64,000 bases of DNA from Cupriavidus sp. 2SB (lineage in GTDB: Bacteria; Pseudomonadota; Gammaproteobacteria; Burkholderiales; Burkholderiaceae). Where the stretch lies: NCBI RefSeq assembly GCF_005503625.1, contig NZ_SCMX01000004.1, forward strand, positions 62,001 through 126,000. The letters are read 5' to 3'. The notes below the pieces were generated by a model that saw only the letters and a list, made by a program, of their open reading frames with translations, did no database searches and had not been told where the DNA came from. The number at the start of each line of letters is the position of its first letter. Position 1 is the stretch's first letter. Below, piece by piece: positions 7,322 through 15,850 of this stretch. Made by a program: the position numbers and the translations under genes.

Positions 7322-9106
7322 ATGCCCAACGAAGACCAAGACCGCAAAGGCGCCGCCTCGCGCCATGACATCGCTCCCGAAGCCGCAGCCACCGGCATAT
7401 CGAAGGGCCTCACCAACTACGGCGACCGCGGTTTTTCGCTGTTCCTGCGCAAGGCGTTCATCAAAGGCGCGGGCTACACCGATGCCGCGCTGGATCGTCC
7501 TGTCATCGGCATCGTCAACACCGGCAGCGCTTACAACCCCTGCCATGGCAACGCGCCGCAACTGATCGAGGCCGTGAAGCGCGGCGTGATGCTGGCGGGC
7601 GGCCTGCCGATGGACTTCCCGACGATTTCCATTCACGAGAGTTTCTCGGCGCCCACGAGCATGTATCTGCGCAACCTGATGTCGATGGACACCGAGGAGA
7701 TGATTCGCGCGCAGCCGATGGATGCCGTGGTGCTGATCGGCGGTTGCGACAAGACCGTGCCTGCCCAGTTGATGGGCGCGGCCTCCGCCGGTATCCCTGC
7801 CATTCAACTGATCACGGGATCGATGCTGACCGGCTCGCACCGCAGCGAACGTGTAGGCGCCTGCACGGATTGCCGACGCTACTGGGGCAAGTTCCGCGCG
7901 GAGGAAATCGATGCGGAAGAGATCTCGGACGTGAACAATCAGTTGGTGGCCAGCGTTGGGACCTGCTCGGTCATGGGCACGGCCAGCACGATGGCTTGCA
8001 TTGCCGAGGCACTTGGGATGACCGTGCCGGGTGGTGCGTCCCCGCCAGCCGTGACAGCCGACCGCATCCGCGTGGCAGAGCAGACGGGAACCGAAGCGGT
8101 CCGCATTGCGAAGGAGCGGCTGACCATCGACAAGATCCTCACCCCCGCTGCCTTTGAAAACGCGATGCGGGTGCTTCTGGCGATTGGCGGCTCGACGAAT
8201 GGCATCGTGCACCTGGCAGCCATCGCAGGGCGCATGGGTTATGACATCGATCTGGCCGCCCTGGACCGGATGGGGCGCGATACGCCGGTGCTGCTGGACC
8301 TGAAACCTTCCGGCGATCACTACATGGAGGACTTCCACCATGCCGGGGGCATGGCAACGCTGCTGCGCGAGTTGAAGCCGCTGCTCAAGCTCGATGCGTT
8401 AACGGTGACGGGCCGTACGCTGGGCGAAGAAATCGAACGAGCCGGCCCGGGGTTCCAGCAGGACGTTGTGCGTTCGCGCGACAACCCCATCTATCCGCAA
8501 GGTGGCATCGCCGTGCTGCAAGGAAATCTTGCGCCCGGTGGCGCGATCATCAAGCAGTCGGCCGCGCATCCGAAGCTCATGGAGCATGAGGGTCGTGCGG
8601 TGGTTTTCGAGAACGCCGAGGATCTGGCAAACCGCATCGACAGCGATGATCTCGATGTCACCGCCGACGACATCCTCGTATTGAAGAACATCGGCCCGAA
8701 GGGTGCGCCCGGAATGCCCGAGGCAGGCTACATCCCCATTCCGCGCAAACTGGCGCGGGCCGGCGTCAAGGATATCGTGCGGATTTCGGATGGCCGCATG
8801 AGCGGTACGGCCTTCGGCACCATCGTGCTGCACGTCACACCGGAAGCCGCGATTGGCGGTCCGCTGGCTCAGGTCCGGAACGGCGACCGCATTCGCCTGT
8901 CCGTAGCGCGACGGGAGTTGACGCTGGATGTCAGCGACGAAGAACTGGCCCGGCGGCAGCAGGAAAACCCGGTGACCGTACCCACTGCGGATCGTGGTTA
9001 TCGCAAGCTGTTTCTCACCAGCGTGAACCAGGCGGATCAGGGCGTGGACTTTGATTTCCTGCGAGCGGTGGAAGCGCGAGGGAAAGTACCGGGCAAGGCA
9101 GAGTAA
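7322..9106 (+). CDS. IlvD/Edd-family dehydratase (sugar-acid dehydratase-like)
   Basis: 594 aa from the ATG at 7322 (AGGAAA upstream); an in-frame ATG at 7262 would give 614 aa and cannot be excluded. The three cysteines expected to hold the Fe-S cluster are present: C74 in YNPCHGN, C142 in IGGCDKT and C215 in GTCSVMGTAST. The family dehydrates dihydroxy acids, either in branched-chain amino acid synthesis or, for arabonate/xylonate/gluconate types, sugar acids to 2-keto-3-deoxy acids. Context (Bug receptor, GntR regulator, HpcH aldolase in the adjacent operon) favours the sugar-acid role. Divergent from the Bug gene at 7130; the GntR gene follows in the same direction. Confidence 0.9.
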   Translation: MPNEDQDRKGAASRHDIAPEAAATGISKGLTNYGDRGFSLFLRKAFIKGAGYTDAALDRPVIGIVNTGSAYNPCHGNAPQLIEAVKRGVMLAGGLPMDFPTISIHESFSAPTSMYLRNLMSMDTEEMIRAQPMDAVVLIGGCDKTVPAQLMGAASAGIPAIQLITGSMLTGSHRSERVGACTDCRRYWGKFRAEEIDAEEISDVNNQLVASVGTCSVMGTASTMACIAEALGMTVPGGASPPAVTADRIRVAEQTGTEAVRIAKERLTIDKILTPAAFENAMRVLLAIGGSTNGIVHLAAIAGRMGYDIDLAALDRMGRDTPVLLDLKPSGDHYMEDFHHAGGMATLLRELKPLLKLDALTVTGRTLGEEIERAGPGFQQDVVRSRDNPIYPQGGIAVLQGNLAPGGAIIKQSAAHPKLMEHEGRAVVFENAEDLANRIDSDDLDVTADDILVLKNIGPKGAPGMPEAGYIPIPRKLARAGVKDIVRISDGRMSGTAFGTIVLHVTPEAAIGGPLAQVRNGDRIRLSVARRELTLDVSDEELARRQQENPVTVPTADRGYRKLFLTSVNQADQGVDFDFLRAVEARGKVPGKAE

Positions 9107-9142
9107 CCTCGCGACGCTTGGGGCATCGAAAAATAGGTCAAA

Positions 9143-9907
9143 ATGACGGCTTTCCTTCCGCTACGTCATCCTGTGCCGGGCCATTGGCCCGGCGCGACTC
9201 GCCCGATGTCCATCTCCGACACGCTGAGCGCCGCCATCGAAACGGGCGGTGAAGCCTCTCCTACAACGCTGGATGTGCTGAGCGGCATGGTTGCCGCCCT
9301 TGAGGAAGACATCGTCTTCGGCCGGCTTCATCCGCGAGAGCGGTTGGTCGAAGACGACCTGATGGTCAGGTTCAACGTCAAACGTCACGTCGTACGCGAT
9401 GCGTTGGCCGCCATGGATCGCATGGGACTGATCGAGCGGCGCAAGAATGTGGGCGCGCTCGTCCGATCCTTCTCGGCTCAGGAGGTCAAGGAACTGTACG
9501 AAGTCCGGACCATGCTGGAGACCGAAGCGGCCAGGCGCATCGATATGGAACGCGTCCCTTCACGCATCGAGCATCTGATTGCCATCCAGAAGCAACACGA
9601 TGCCGCCGTCGCAGCAGGCGATGCGCGCACCGTGTTCCGCGTCAACCTGGCCTTCCACCGCGAACTCTTCGGCCTTTGCAGCAACCAGACGCTGCAAAAG
9701 GCGATTGCCGAGTTTGCGCGACAGACGCACCCGATCCGCTTTGCCTCGCTCGTGTCTGCCGAGTATCGCGAGCGCGCGCAGAAGGAACACTGGCAAATGA
9801 TCGCAGCGCTGCAGAAGGGAGATATCGATGCCTTGGTGTCCCTCTGCGCCGCGCATCTCTTGCCCTCCCGCGACGCTTATCTGCAGGCGCAGCAATATCG
9901 GCTGTAA
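9143..9907 (+). CDS. GntR-family regulator, FCD (FadR) subfamily
   Basis: 254 aa. The winged HTH lies at about residues 45-110, with LVEDDLMVRFNVKRHVVRDAL as the recognition region. The all-helical FCD ligand domain follows (about 115-245) and keeps the metal-binding pattern around VRTMLETEAAR, HRELFGLCSN and SLCAAHL. A second start at 9206 would give 233 aa without loss of the HTH. It follows the dehydratase by 36 bp and probably represses that operon in the absence of a sugar-acid ligand, through the palindrome at 7207-7222. Confidence 0.9.
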   Translation: MTAFLPLRHPVPGHWPGATRPMSISDTLSAAIETGGEASPTTLDVLSGMVAALEEDIVFGRLHPRERLVEDDLMVRFNVKRHVVRDALAAMDRMGLIERRKNVGALVRSFSAQEVKELYEVRTMLETEAARRIDMERVPSRIEHLIAIQKQHDAAVAAGDARTVFRVNLAFHRELFGLCSNQTLQKAIAEFARQTHPIRFASLVSAEYRERAQKEHWQMIAALQKGDIDALVSLCAAHLLPSRDAYLQAQQYRL

Positions 9908-9921
9908 CGCGCCGCAGGCAG

Positions 9922-10035
9922 TCAATCGAGGCTGATGTTGGCCTCCTTCGCCACACCCTTCCACTGCGGTGCCAGACCCGATGTCCATCCGGCCACATTG
10001 ATGACGTCGCCCATCATCGCGTTCATTCCAGGCTG
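9922..10035 (-). pseudogene. C-terminal remnant of a Bug receptor gene
   Basis: Read leftward, about 35 codons end in WKGVAKEANISLD and a stop at 9922-9924. This matches the C-terminal end of the intact Bug receptor at 11883-12869 (WKVLAAKANISLD) and of the family. No start, signal peptide or earlier family motif is found upstream before the EthD gene, so only the tail remains. It suggests that a Bug gene once followed the GntR gene, convergently, and was deleted. Confidence 0.5.
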
Positions 10036-10164
10036 CGCGCGCTGGGGCTCGTCTGACCATCGTCAATCATCATGCGGACGGCGCATAGGCCAGCCGCGTG
10101 AACGCCCCTATGCTTCGCTCCAGGAAGCGCGCACCCAAGTGCGCTTCGTCACTGGAGAAAGCAA

Positions 10165-10464
10165 ATGGCAAAGCTCATCGCGCTATACAAGACGCCCGCC
10201 GACACGGCCGAGTTCGATTCCCACTACTTCACCCGACACATCCCCATCGCCAAGACGATGCCCGGCCTGCGCAGCTACGAGGTCAACGACGGGCCCATCG
10301 GAGGGGATGGTCCGTTCCATTTGGCAGCGATACTGAGCTTCGATTCGATGGCAGACCTTCAGGCATCGCTTGCTTCTCCAGAAGGTGCTGCCGCAGTGGC
10401 TGACCTGGCAAACTTCGCACAGGCCGGGATGGAGTTGCTGATTTTCGAGACGAAGGAAGTGTAG
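10165..10464 (+). CDS. EthD-family small protein
   Basis: 99 aa, the usual size. The dimeric alpha/beta-barrel pattern is evident: LIALYKTPADTAEFDSHY at the N-terminus, HIPIAKTMPGLRSYEVN near residues 31-47, and a beta strand with acidic and hydrophobic alternation at the C-terminus. EthD proteins accompany monooxygenase and catabolic operons and mostly lack a defined reaction. Ribosome site GGAGAAAG precedes the start. It is isolated between a Bug remnant and the convergent fumarase-like gene, so no partner can be named. Confidence 0.85.
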   Translation: MAKLIALYKTPADTAEFDSHYFTRHIPIAKTMPGLRSYEVNDGPIGGDGPFHLAAILSFDSMADLQASLASPEGAAAVADLANFAQAGMELLIFETKEV

Positions 10465-10484
10465 ATACTCCTTCGCCAAGAATC

Positions 10485-11879
10485 TCATCCACTTCCACGC
10501 GCCATGCGCTCCAGATCCACCAGCGCGTCATACTCGTCGCCGCTCAGGATCTTGAGTGCGATGGCCGCTTCACGTGCGGCCATGCCATGTGTCTTCGCGT
10601 AGGCCACGATGCGTGCCGCCTGGTCGTAACCGATGTGCGGATTCAGCGCGGTAGCGGCAAGCAGCGGGCTGTCGAGTTGCCGCGCCAGCCGCTCGCGGTC
10701 CGGTTCCAGCCCTGGAATCACGCGCTCCGCCACGGTGCGCGCGCTGTCGGCCAGTACACGGATCGACTGCAGCACGTTGTGGATCAGCACTGGTTTCGCC
10801 ACATTCAGTTCGAAGCTGCCCGATGCCCCCGCCATCGTGACGGTGACGTGATTGCCAGCGACTTGCATGCCGGCCTGCACCATCACCTCCAGGATGGTGG
10901 GATTCCGCTTTCCCGGCATGATGGATGAGGTCAGGCCGTCATCGGGCATCAGCAGTTCGCCGATTCCGCAGTGTGGCCCGGAACTCATCCATCGCAGGTC
11001 GTTCGCAATCTTGATGAACGAGACCGCGATGACGTTCAGCACGCCGGACAGCTCCAGCAACGCATCGTGCGCGGCCATGCCCTCCACCTTGCACGGGTTC
11101 GGGCGGAATGGCAGTCCAGTCAGGCGGCTCGCCTCCGCGCAGAATGCTTCCGCGAATCCTGCGGGAGCGTTGAGTCCCGTACCCGCCGCCGTGCCGCCTT
11201 GCGGGAGCGACAGCAGGCGCGGCATCGTGGCTTCCACGCGTTCGATGCCATGCCCGACCTGCGCCGCGAACCCCTCGAAGCTGCGGCCCAGCGTAGTGGG
11301 CACCGCATCCATCAGATGGGTGCGCGCCAGTTTGAGGATGTCCGCGAACGCCACCGCGCGTGATTGCAGGCTATCGCGCAGGGCAGCCAATGCAGGCAGC
11401 AACCGATCCTCGATTTCGAGCACGGCGCTCAGGTGCATCACGGTCGGAAAGCTGTCATTGGACGACTGCGAACGATTGACGTGATCGTTGGGATGGATCG
11501 GACGCTTGGTGCCGAGCGGTTCGCCCAGACGCTCGTTAGCGCGATTGGCGATGACCTCGTTGGCATTCATGTTGGTCTGTGTGCCGGACCCGGTCTGCCA
11601 TATCGTCAGCGGAAAGTGCGCATCGAATGCACCGCTGCGCACCTCGGCCGCTGCCGCAACAATCGCCTGCGCCATATCGGCGTCGAGTTGGCCGCACTGC
11701 AAATTGGCAACTGCCGCCGACATCTTGTGCAGCCCGAATGCATGGATCAGGCACTCGGGAAGCCGCTCGGTGCCGATATCGAACACGGCCAGCGCGCGCT
11801 GGGTCTGGGCACCCCAGTACCGGTCAGCAGGAATATCCACTGGCCCAAAGGCGTCGTGCTCTGTGCGCGTCATCGTCAT
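10485..11879 (-). CDS. fumC: Class II fumarase-like hydratase (FumC family)
   Basis: 464 aa, the length of FumC. GSGTQTNMNANEVIANRANE at residues 97-116, RTHLMDAVP at 186-194 (the fumarase His) and SSIMPGKRNP at 318-327, with the catalytic Ser where E. coli FumC has S318, support fumarate hydration to malate. Two features are unusual: the signature has KRNP where fumarase and aspartase have KVNP, and the preceding residues are MPDDGLT. So it is a divergent paralog whose substrate may be fumarate or a substituted fumarate. It is last in a four-gene operon, 3 bp after the Bug gene, and would process the unsaturated acid released by the lyase at the operon head. Confidence 0.85.
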   Translation of the reverse strand: MTMTRTEHDAFGPVDIPADRYWGAQTQRALAVFDIGTERLPECLIHAFGLHKMSAAVANLQCGQLDADMAQAIVAAAAEVRSGAFDAHFPLTIWQTGSGTQTNMNANEVIANRANERLGEPLGTKRPIHPNDHVNRSQSSNDSFPTVMHLSAVLEIEDRLLPALAALRDSLQSRAVAFADILKLARTHLMDAVPTTLGRSFEGFAAQVGHGIERVEATMPRLLSLPQGGTAAGTGLNAPAGFAEAFCAEASRLTGLPFRPNPCKVEGMAAHDALLELSGVLNVIAVSFIKIANDLRWMSSGPHCGIGELLMPDDGLTSSIMPGKRNPTILEVMVQAGMQVAGNHVTVTMAGASGSFELNVAKPVLIHNVLQSIRVLADSARTVAERVIPGLEPDRERLARQLDSPLLAATALNPHIGYDQAARIVAYAKTHGMAAREAAIALKILSGDEYDALVDLERMARGSG

Positions 11880-11882
11880 CGT

Positions 11883-12869
11883 TCAATCCAGCGAGATGTT
11901 CGCCTTGGCTGCCAGCACCTTCCAGCGCGCCACTTCGGTTTCCGTGTGCTTTCCCAGCGCACTGGCCGTGTACTTGTCAGCCGGCAGCATCTGGATAGCC
12001 TGGGCGGATAGTCGATCCGTGAATGCCTTGTCGTTCATGACTTTCAGGTAGGCCGCCTGCACCTTGTCGATCACCGGCTGCGGCGTGCCCTTCGGTGCGT
12101 AGATGCCGTACCACGTAGCGGCCTCGAAGCCAGGGACCACGGTTTCAGCCAGGGTCGGCACATCCTTGAGTTGGGACACGCGCGTGGCGGATGTCACCGC
12201 CAGCGGGCGCACCTTCGCTTCCGTGATCTGCGGCAACGCGGTGTTGGTCTGGTCGAACATGCCATCGACCTGACCGCCAATCACATCGATCAGCGCCGGT
12301 CCTGCGCCCTTGTACGGCACCAGCGATACCTTGATGCCCGCCGCCGACGCGAACATCGCCGCGATGAGGTGGGACGTCGAGCCCATGCCCGCATTGCTGA
12401 TGAACAGCTTGCCGGGATTCTGCTTGCCGTACTCGACCAGCGCCTTCACGTCCTTGGCAGGATGGTCCTTGCGCACCATCAGCACCATCGGCGTGTCCGG
12501 GAAGCGAAACACCGGCGCGAAATCCTTCACCGGGTCGTAGGGCAGCTTCTTGTACAGCGCGGGTGCGGCGCCCATGTAACCCATATGGCCCACCAGCATC
12601 GTGTAGCCATCTGCCTGTGCGCGCGCAGCCTTGGTCGCGCCAACGGTGCCGCCCGCTCCAGGCGAGTTGTCGATGATGATCGACTGCCCCACCTCGCGTG
12701 ACACGCGCTCGGCGATATTGCGCGCCAGTGCATCGGTGGGACCACCCGCCGCGAACGGCACGATCCATGTGATCGGCTTGTTGGGCCACGCCTGTGCGTG
12801 GGCCGACGTAGCGGCAGCAAGCGTAACGACGGCCAGTGCGGCGCGCACAAAGGGAGTGAAGGGTTGCAT
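11883..12869 (-). CDS. Bug/TctC-family periplasmic solute-binding receptor
   Basis: 328 aa. The signal peptide occupies residues 1-25 (ends SAHA), followed by the canonical AWPNKPITWIVPFAAGGPTD, an SPGAGG loop near 69 and NAGMGSTSHLIAA near 160. GGAGA stands upstream of the ATG. It lies between dctA (36 bp) and the fumarase-like gene (3 bp), so it is co-transcribed with them. Since the operon already has a complete importer (DctA), the receptor may deliver substrate to an outside permease or have a sensing role. Its end (AKANISLD) resembles the remnant at 9922-10035. Confidence 0.93.
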   Translation of the reverse strand: MQPFTPFVRAALAVVTLAAATSAHAQAWPNKPITWIVPFAAGGPTDALARNIAERVSREVGQSIIIDNSPGAGGTVGATKAARAQADGYTMLVGHMGYMGAAPALYKKLPYDPVKDFAPVFRFPDTPMVLMVRKDHPAKDVKALVEYGKQNPGKLFISNAGMGSTSHLIAAMFASAAGIKVSLVPYKGAGPALIDVIGGQVDGMFDQTNTALPQITEAKVRPLAVTSATRVSQLKDVPTLAETVVPGFEAATWYGIYAPKGTPQPVIDKVQAAYLKVMNDKAFTDRLSAQAIQMLPADKYTASALGKHTETEVARWKVLAAKANISLD

Positions 12870-12905
12870 GGGTTGTCTCCTGCCTGAATTTTTTATGAAA
12901 TGGGA

Positions 12906-14312
12906 TTAGCGGGCCGTGGCGCGCGCCAGCGGTATGCCGCTGGAATGCGGGCCGACCTGATCGGCGTCCTCGCCCAGCAGGTTGCCGTCGTCGAGTGCGG
13001 CATCGGCCTGCGCGGTATTCGGATACAGCTCCGGGTATAGATGACGTTTCGCAGTGTCGGCATCGAACGTGCCGGACCACTTGGCTACCACCACCGTCGC
13101 CACGCTGTTGCCGATGGTGTTGCAGGTGGAGATCGCCATCGACAGGAAACGGTAGACGCCAAAGATCACCGCAAGCCCTTCCACCGGCAACACGCCCGTC
13201 GAGGTCACCGTGGCGGCGAACACGACGAAGGAACCACCGGAGACCGTTGCAGCCCCCTTCGACGTCAGCAGCATCAGCACCAGAATGCCAAGCTGATGAT
13301 CGAGCGACAACGGCACACCGTAGGCGTGGGAGATGAACATCACCCCCATCGCCATGAAGATGGAAGTGCCATCAAGGTTGAAGGCATAACCCGTGGGCAG
13401 CACCAGTCCAACCGTTTGCTTGGCGCAGCCCAGGCGTTGCAGCTTGATCAGCAGGCGAGGCAGCGCACTCTCCGACGATGCCGTGCCCAGCACGATCAGG
13501 ATCTCGTCCTTGATGTAACGCAGGAATCGCCACAGGCTGAACCCTGCCAGTCGCGCCACAAGGCCGAGCACCACGGCAATGAACACGATCACCACGGCAT
13601 AGAAGCTCAGCACGAACTCGGCCAGCGCCAGCAGCACGGCGGAGCCGTTGCTGCCCACGGAGTAGGCCACTGCGCCAAACGTGCCGATCGGCGCGAGCTT
13701 CATCACGAGATTGATGAACGAGAACAGCACCTCGGAGATGTTGTCGAGCCCTTCATTGATCTTGACGCGACGTGTCTCGGGAATGGCCAGGATGCCGATA
13801 CCGACCATCACGGCCAGCACCACGACCTGCAGCAGTTCGCCCTTGGCGAATGCGCCCACGAAGTTGTCCGGCACGATATGCGCCATGAACTCCAGGAAGC
13901 CCTGCGGTGCAGCCGCCTTGACCACTGGCGCCGCACTGGCCGCGCCAACGCTGCTCATGCCCTTGCCGATCTCCAGCAGGTTTCCAGCCACCATGCCGAT
14001 GATCAGCGCGATGGTGGAGATCACCTCGAAGTAGAGAATGGATCGCCAGCCCACGCGCCCCGCACTCTTGACGTCGCCCGCCGAAGCAATGCCATGGACG
14101 ATGGTCAGGAATACCAGCGGCGCGACGCCGGCCTTGATGAGCGACAGGAACATGTCGCCCAGCAGCTTGAGCTTGGCCGCGAATGCCGGAAACGCGAAGC
14201 CCACCGCGATGCCGAGTATCAGCGACACCAGCACCTGCATGCCAAGGCGGCGATACCAGGGCAGGCGCCTGGGTGTTGGAACGTCTGGAATCTGTGTGGA
14301 TGCGGTATTCAT
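12906..14312 (-). CDS. dctA: DctA-type C4-dicarboxylate/H+(Na+) symporter (DAACS family)
   Basis: 468 aa inner-membrane carrier. Family marks: the first helix after RRLGMQVLVSLILGIAVG, the serine-rich reentrant loop TSKGAATVSGGSFVVFAATV, YAFNLDGTSIFMAMGVMFI and the RFLSMAISTCNTIGNSVATVVVAKW end region. The DctA group transports succinate, fumarate, malate, aspartate or orotate. A Gly/Ala insert near residues 120-135 (SSVGAASAAPVVKAAAPQG) looks like a periplasmic loop. GAGGAGA precedes the start. Second in the lyase-dctA-Bug-fumarase operon; it probably takes up the operon substrate or its dicarboxylate product. Confidence 0.9.
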   Translation of the reverse strand: MNTASTQIPDVPTPRRLPWYRRLGMQVLVSLILGIAVGFAFPAFAAKLKLLGDMFLSLIKAGVAPLVFLTIVHGIASAGDVKSAGRVGWRSILYFEVISTIALIIGMVAGNLLEIGKGMSSVGAASAAPVVKAAAPQGFLEFMAHIVPDNFVGAFAKGELLQVVVLAVMVGIGILAIPETRRVKINEGLDNISEVLFSFINLVMKLAPIGTFGAVAYSVGSNGSAVLLALAEFVLSFYAVVIVFIAVVLGLVARLAGFSLWRFLRYIKDEILIVLGTASSESALPRLLIKLQRLGCAKQTVGLVLPTGYAFNLDGTSIFMAMGVMFISHAYGVPLSLDHQLGILVLMLLTSKGAATVSGGSFVVFAATVTSTGVLPVEGLAVIFGVYRFLSMAISTCNTIGNSVATVVVAKWSGTFDADTAKRHLYPELYPNTAQADAALDDGNLLGEDADQVGPHSSGIPLARATAR

Positions 14313-14349
14313 GTCTGTCTCCTCTGGACGGGTAGCCGAATGCCGGCCC

Positions 14350-15723
14350 TCAGGCCACTTCGCCAGACAGCGCGATGGCGCGATCCACCATTTGCGGTGC
14401 CAGGCCCAGATAGTTCACCGGGTCCACCATGTGTTCGATGGCCGCACGGTCGAAGTGCTGCGTGACAGCGGGCAATGCGAGCAGTGCTTCGGCCAGCGTG
14501 CCGCCCTTCTCGTTCACGGTGCGGCAAGCGTCGTAGACCACGTCGTGCGCCTGCTGGCGGCCGATATGGGGCGCCATGCGCATCATCACGGCCTCGGCCA
14601 CGATCAAACCCTTGGAAATGCCGAGGTTCTGCGCCATGCGCGGCACATCGACGATCAGGCCGCCCAGCGCGAATTTCGCTTGATGCAGTGCGCCGGCAGT
14701 CAGGATGAAACTCTCGGGAATGGCGATCCACTCGGCATGCCACGGGCCGGTGGCGCGCTCGAAGTCCTGCACCATGGCATCCACCATCAGCCCGGCGTGC
14801 TGGCGCACGGCCTTGGATGCGGCAAGCATCAGTTCGCTCGAAATCGGGTTGCGCTTCTGCGGCATGGTGCTGCTGGCGCCCCGCCCCTTCACGAAAGGCT
14901 CGTAGACCTCCGCGAATTCCGTGGAGGCCATGATCATGATGTCGAGCGCAATCTTGCCGAGCGATCCGGTGATCAGCGCCAGCAGGTTCACGGCTTCGGC
15001 AAACCCGTCACGTGCTACGTGCCAGGTGGTTGCCGGCACCCCAAGATCCAGTTCCTGAGCCAGCGCACGCTGCACGTCGAACCCCTTGTCACCCAGCGAC
15101 GCCAACGTGCCGGCAGCACCGGCAAACTCCACCACGGCCACGCGCGGGCGCAGTTCGGCCAGTCGCTGTTGATGGCGATCGAACATCGCCAGCCAGATCG
15201 CCACCTTGTAGCCGAACGTCACCGGCAGCGCTTGCTGCAAGTGGGTACGGCCAGCCATCGGGGTATCGCGATGCTTCACGGCGAGGTCGGCCAGGATGCG
15301 GCGCAGCTCGCGGATATCGGCATCGATGCTGTCGAGCGCATCGCGCACCTGCAGCGCCACGGCGGTGTCCATGATGTCCTGCGTGGTGGCACCCCAGTGG
15401 ACGTAGCGACCGGCTTCACCGCACATTTCCACCAGTTGATGCACCAGCGGCAGGATCGGATAGCCGACAATGTCGGTTTCCTCGCGCATGTGGTCGAAGT
15501 CGATCCGCTCGATGCGCGATTCCCGGGCGATGGCTTCGGCGGCATCCGCGGGAATGACGCCGACGCGGGCCTCGGCCTTGGCCAGGGCGACTTCGACGTC
15601 GATGTATCGCTGGACCAGCGCGCCGTCCGAGAAAATCTCGCGCATGGCCTTGGTGCCGAAGGCATCTCGGAACAACGCGGAATCGACAACGGTGCTGGCG
15701 GCGGGAATCGTGTAGTTGGGCAT
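14350..15723 (-). CDS. Fumarase/aspartase-superfamily lyase, PcaB/adenylosuccinate-lyase-like
   Basis: 457 aa from the ATG at 15721-15723; an earlier in-frame start at 15780 would place the operators inside the gene and is rejected. Superfamily signatures: HWGATTQDIMDT (109-120), GRTHLQQALP (158-167) and ASSTMPQKRNP (283-293). FERATGPWHAEW (321-332) resembles 3-carboxymuconate cycloisomerase (PcaB), as does the length. No other protocatechuate gene is nearby. Within this superfamily the reaction is beta-elimination releasing fumarate or a similar unsaturated acid, or a cycloisomerisation. The operon also holds a dicarboxylate carrier and a fumarase-like enzyme, favouring a fumarate-releasing lyase. 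Probably controlled by the GntR regulator at 15851 through the palindromes at 15755-15801. Confidence 0.88.
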   Translation of the reverse strand: MPNYTIPAASTVVDSALFRDAFGTKAMREIFSDGALVQRYIDVEVALAKAEARVGVIPADAAEAIARESRIERIDFDHMREETDIVGYPILPLVHQLVEMCGEAGRYVHWGATTQDIMDTAVALQVRDALDSIDADIRELRRILADLAVKHRDTPMAGRTHLQQALPVTFGYKVAIWLAMFDRHQQRLAELRPRVAVVEFAGAAGTLASLGDKGFDVQRALAQELDLGVPATTWHVARDGFAEAVNLLALITGSLGKIALDIMIMASTEFAEVYEPFVKGRGASSTMPQKRNPISSELMLAASKAVRQHAGLMVDAMVQDFERATGPWHAEWIAIPESFILTAGALHQAKFALGGLIVDVPRMAQNLGISKGLIVAEAVMMRMAPHIGRQQAHDVVYDACRTVNEKGGTLAEALLALPAVTQHFDRAAIEHMVDPVNYLGLAPQMVDRAIALSGEVA

Positions 15724-15754
15724 GGTGCGACCTTGTGGCAATCGTGCAGAAATT

Positions 15755-15776
15755 CGTATATGTTCGAACATATACG
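15755..15776. promoter_or_regulatory. Operator palindrome 1 (22 bp, perfect)
   Basis: A perfect 22-bp palindrome with core ATATGTTCGAACATAT, 31 bp upstream of the lyase start. The same 16-bp core recurs 26 bp away. Its position between the lyase operon and a divergent GntR/HutC gene identifies it as the likely operator. Confidence 0.85.
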
Positions 15777-15781
15777 CCATT

Positions 15782-15801
15782 AAATATGTTCGAACATATT
15801 T
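15782..15801. promoter_or_regulatory. Operator palindrome 2 (20 bp, perfect)
   Basis: AAATATGTTCGAACATATTT, a perfect palindrome sharing the 16-bp core with 15755-15776. Centre-to-centre distance is 26 bp, about 2.5 helical turns, so the two sites lie on opposite helix faces. It is 49 bp upstream of the GntR start. Confidence 0.85.
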
Positions 15802-15850
15802 GAGAAATCAGTGTTAACCCTGAAATGGTGCACGTGCAGTGAAAGGGCCA

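Noticed and set aside
13041..14465. 474-codon plus-strand frame opposite dctA
   Set aside because: Composition is His/Gln/Arg-rich without domains; it is the mirror of a clear DctA gene.
14350..15723. Housekeeping adenylosuccinate lyase or true pcaB
   Set aside because: No purine or protocatechuate genes nearby, and the operon carries dicarboxylate transport and fumarase; the name was left open.
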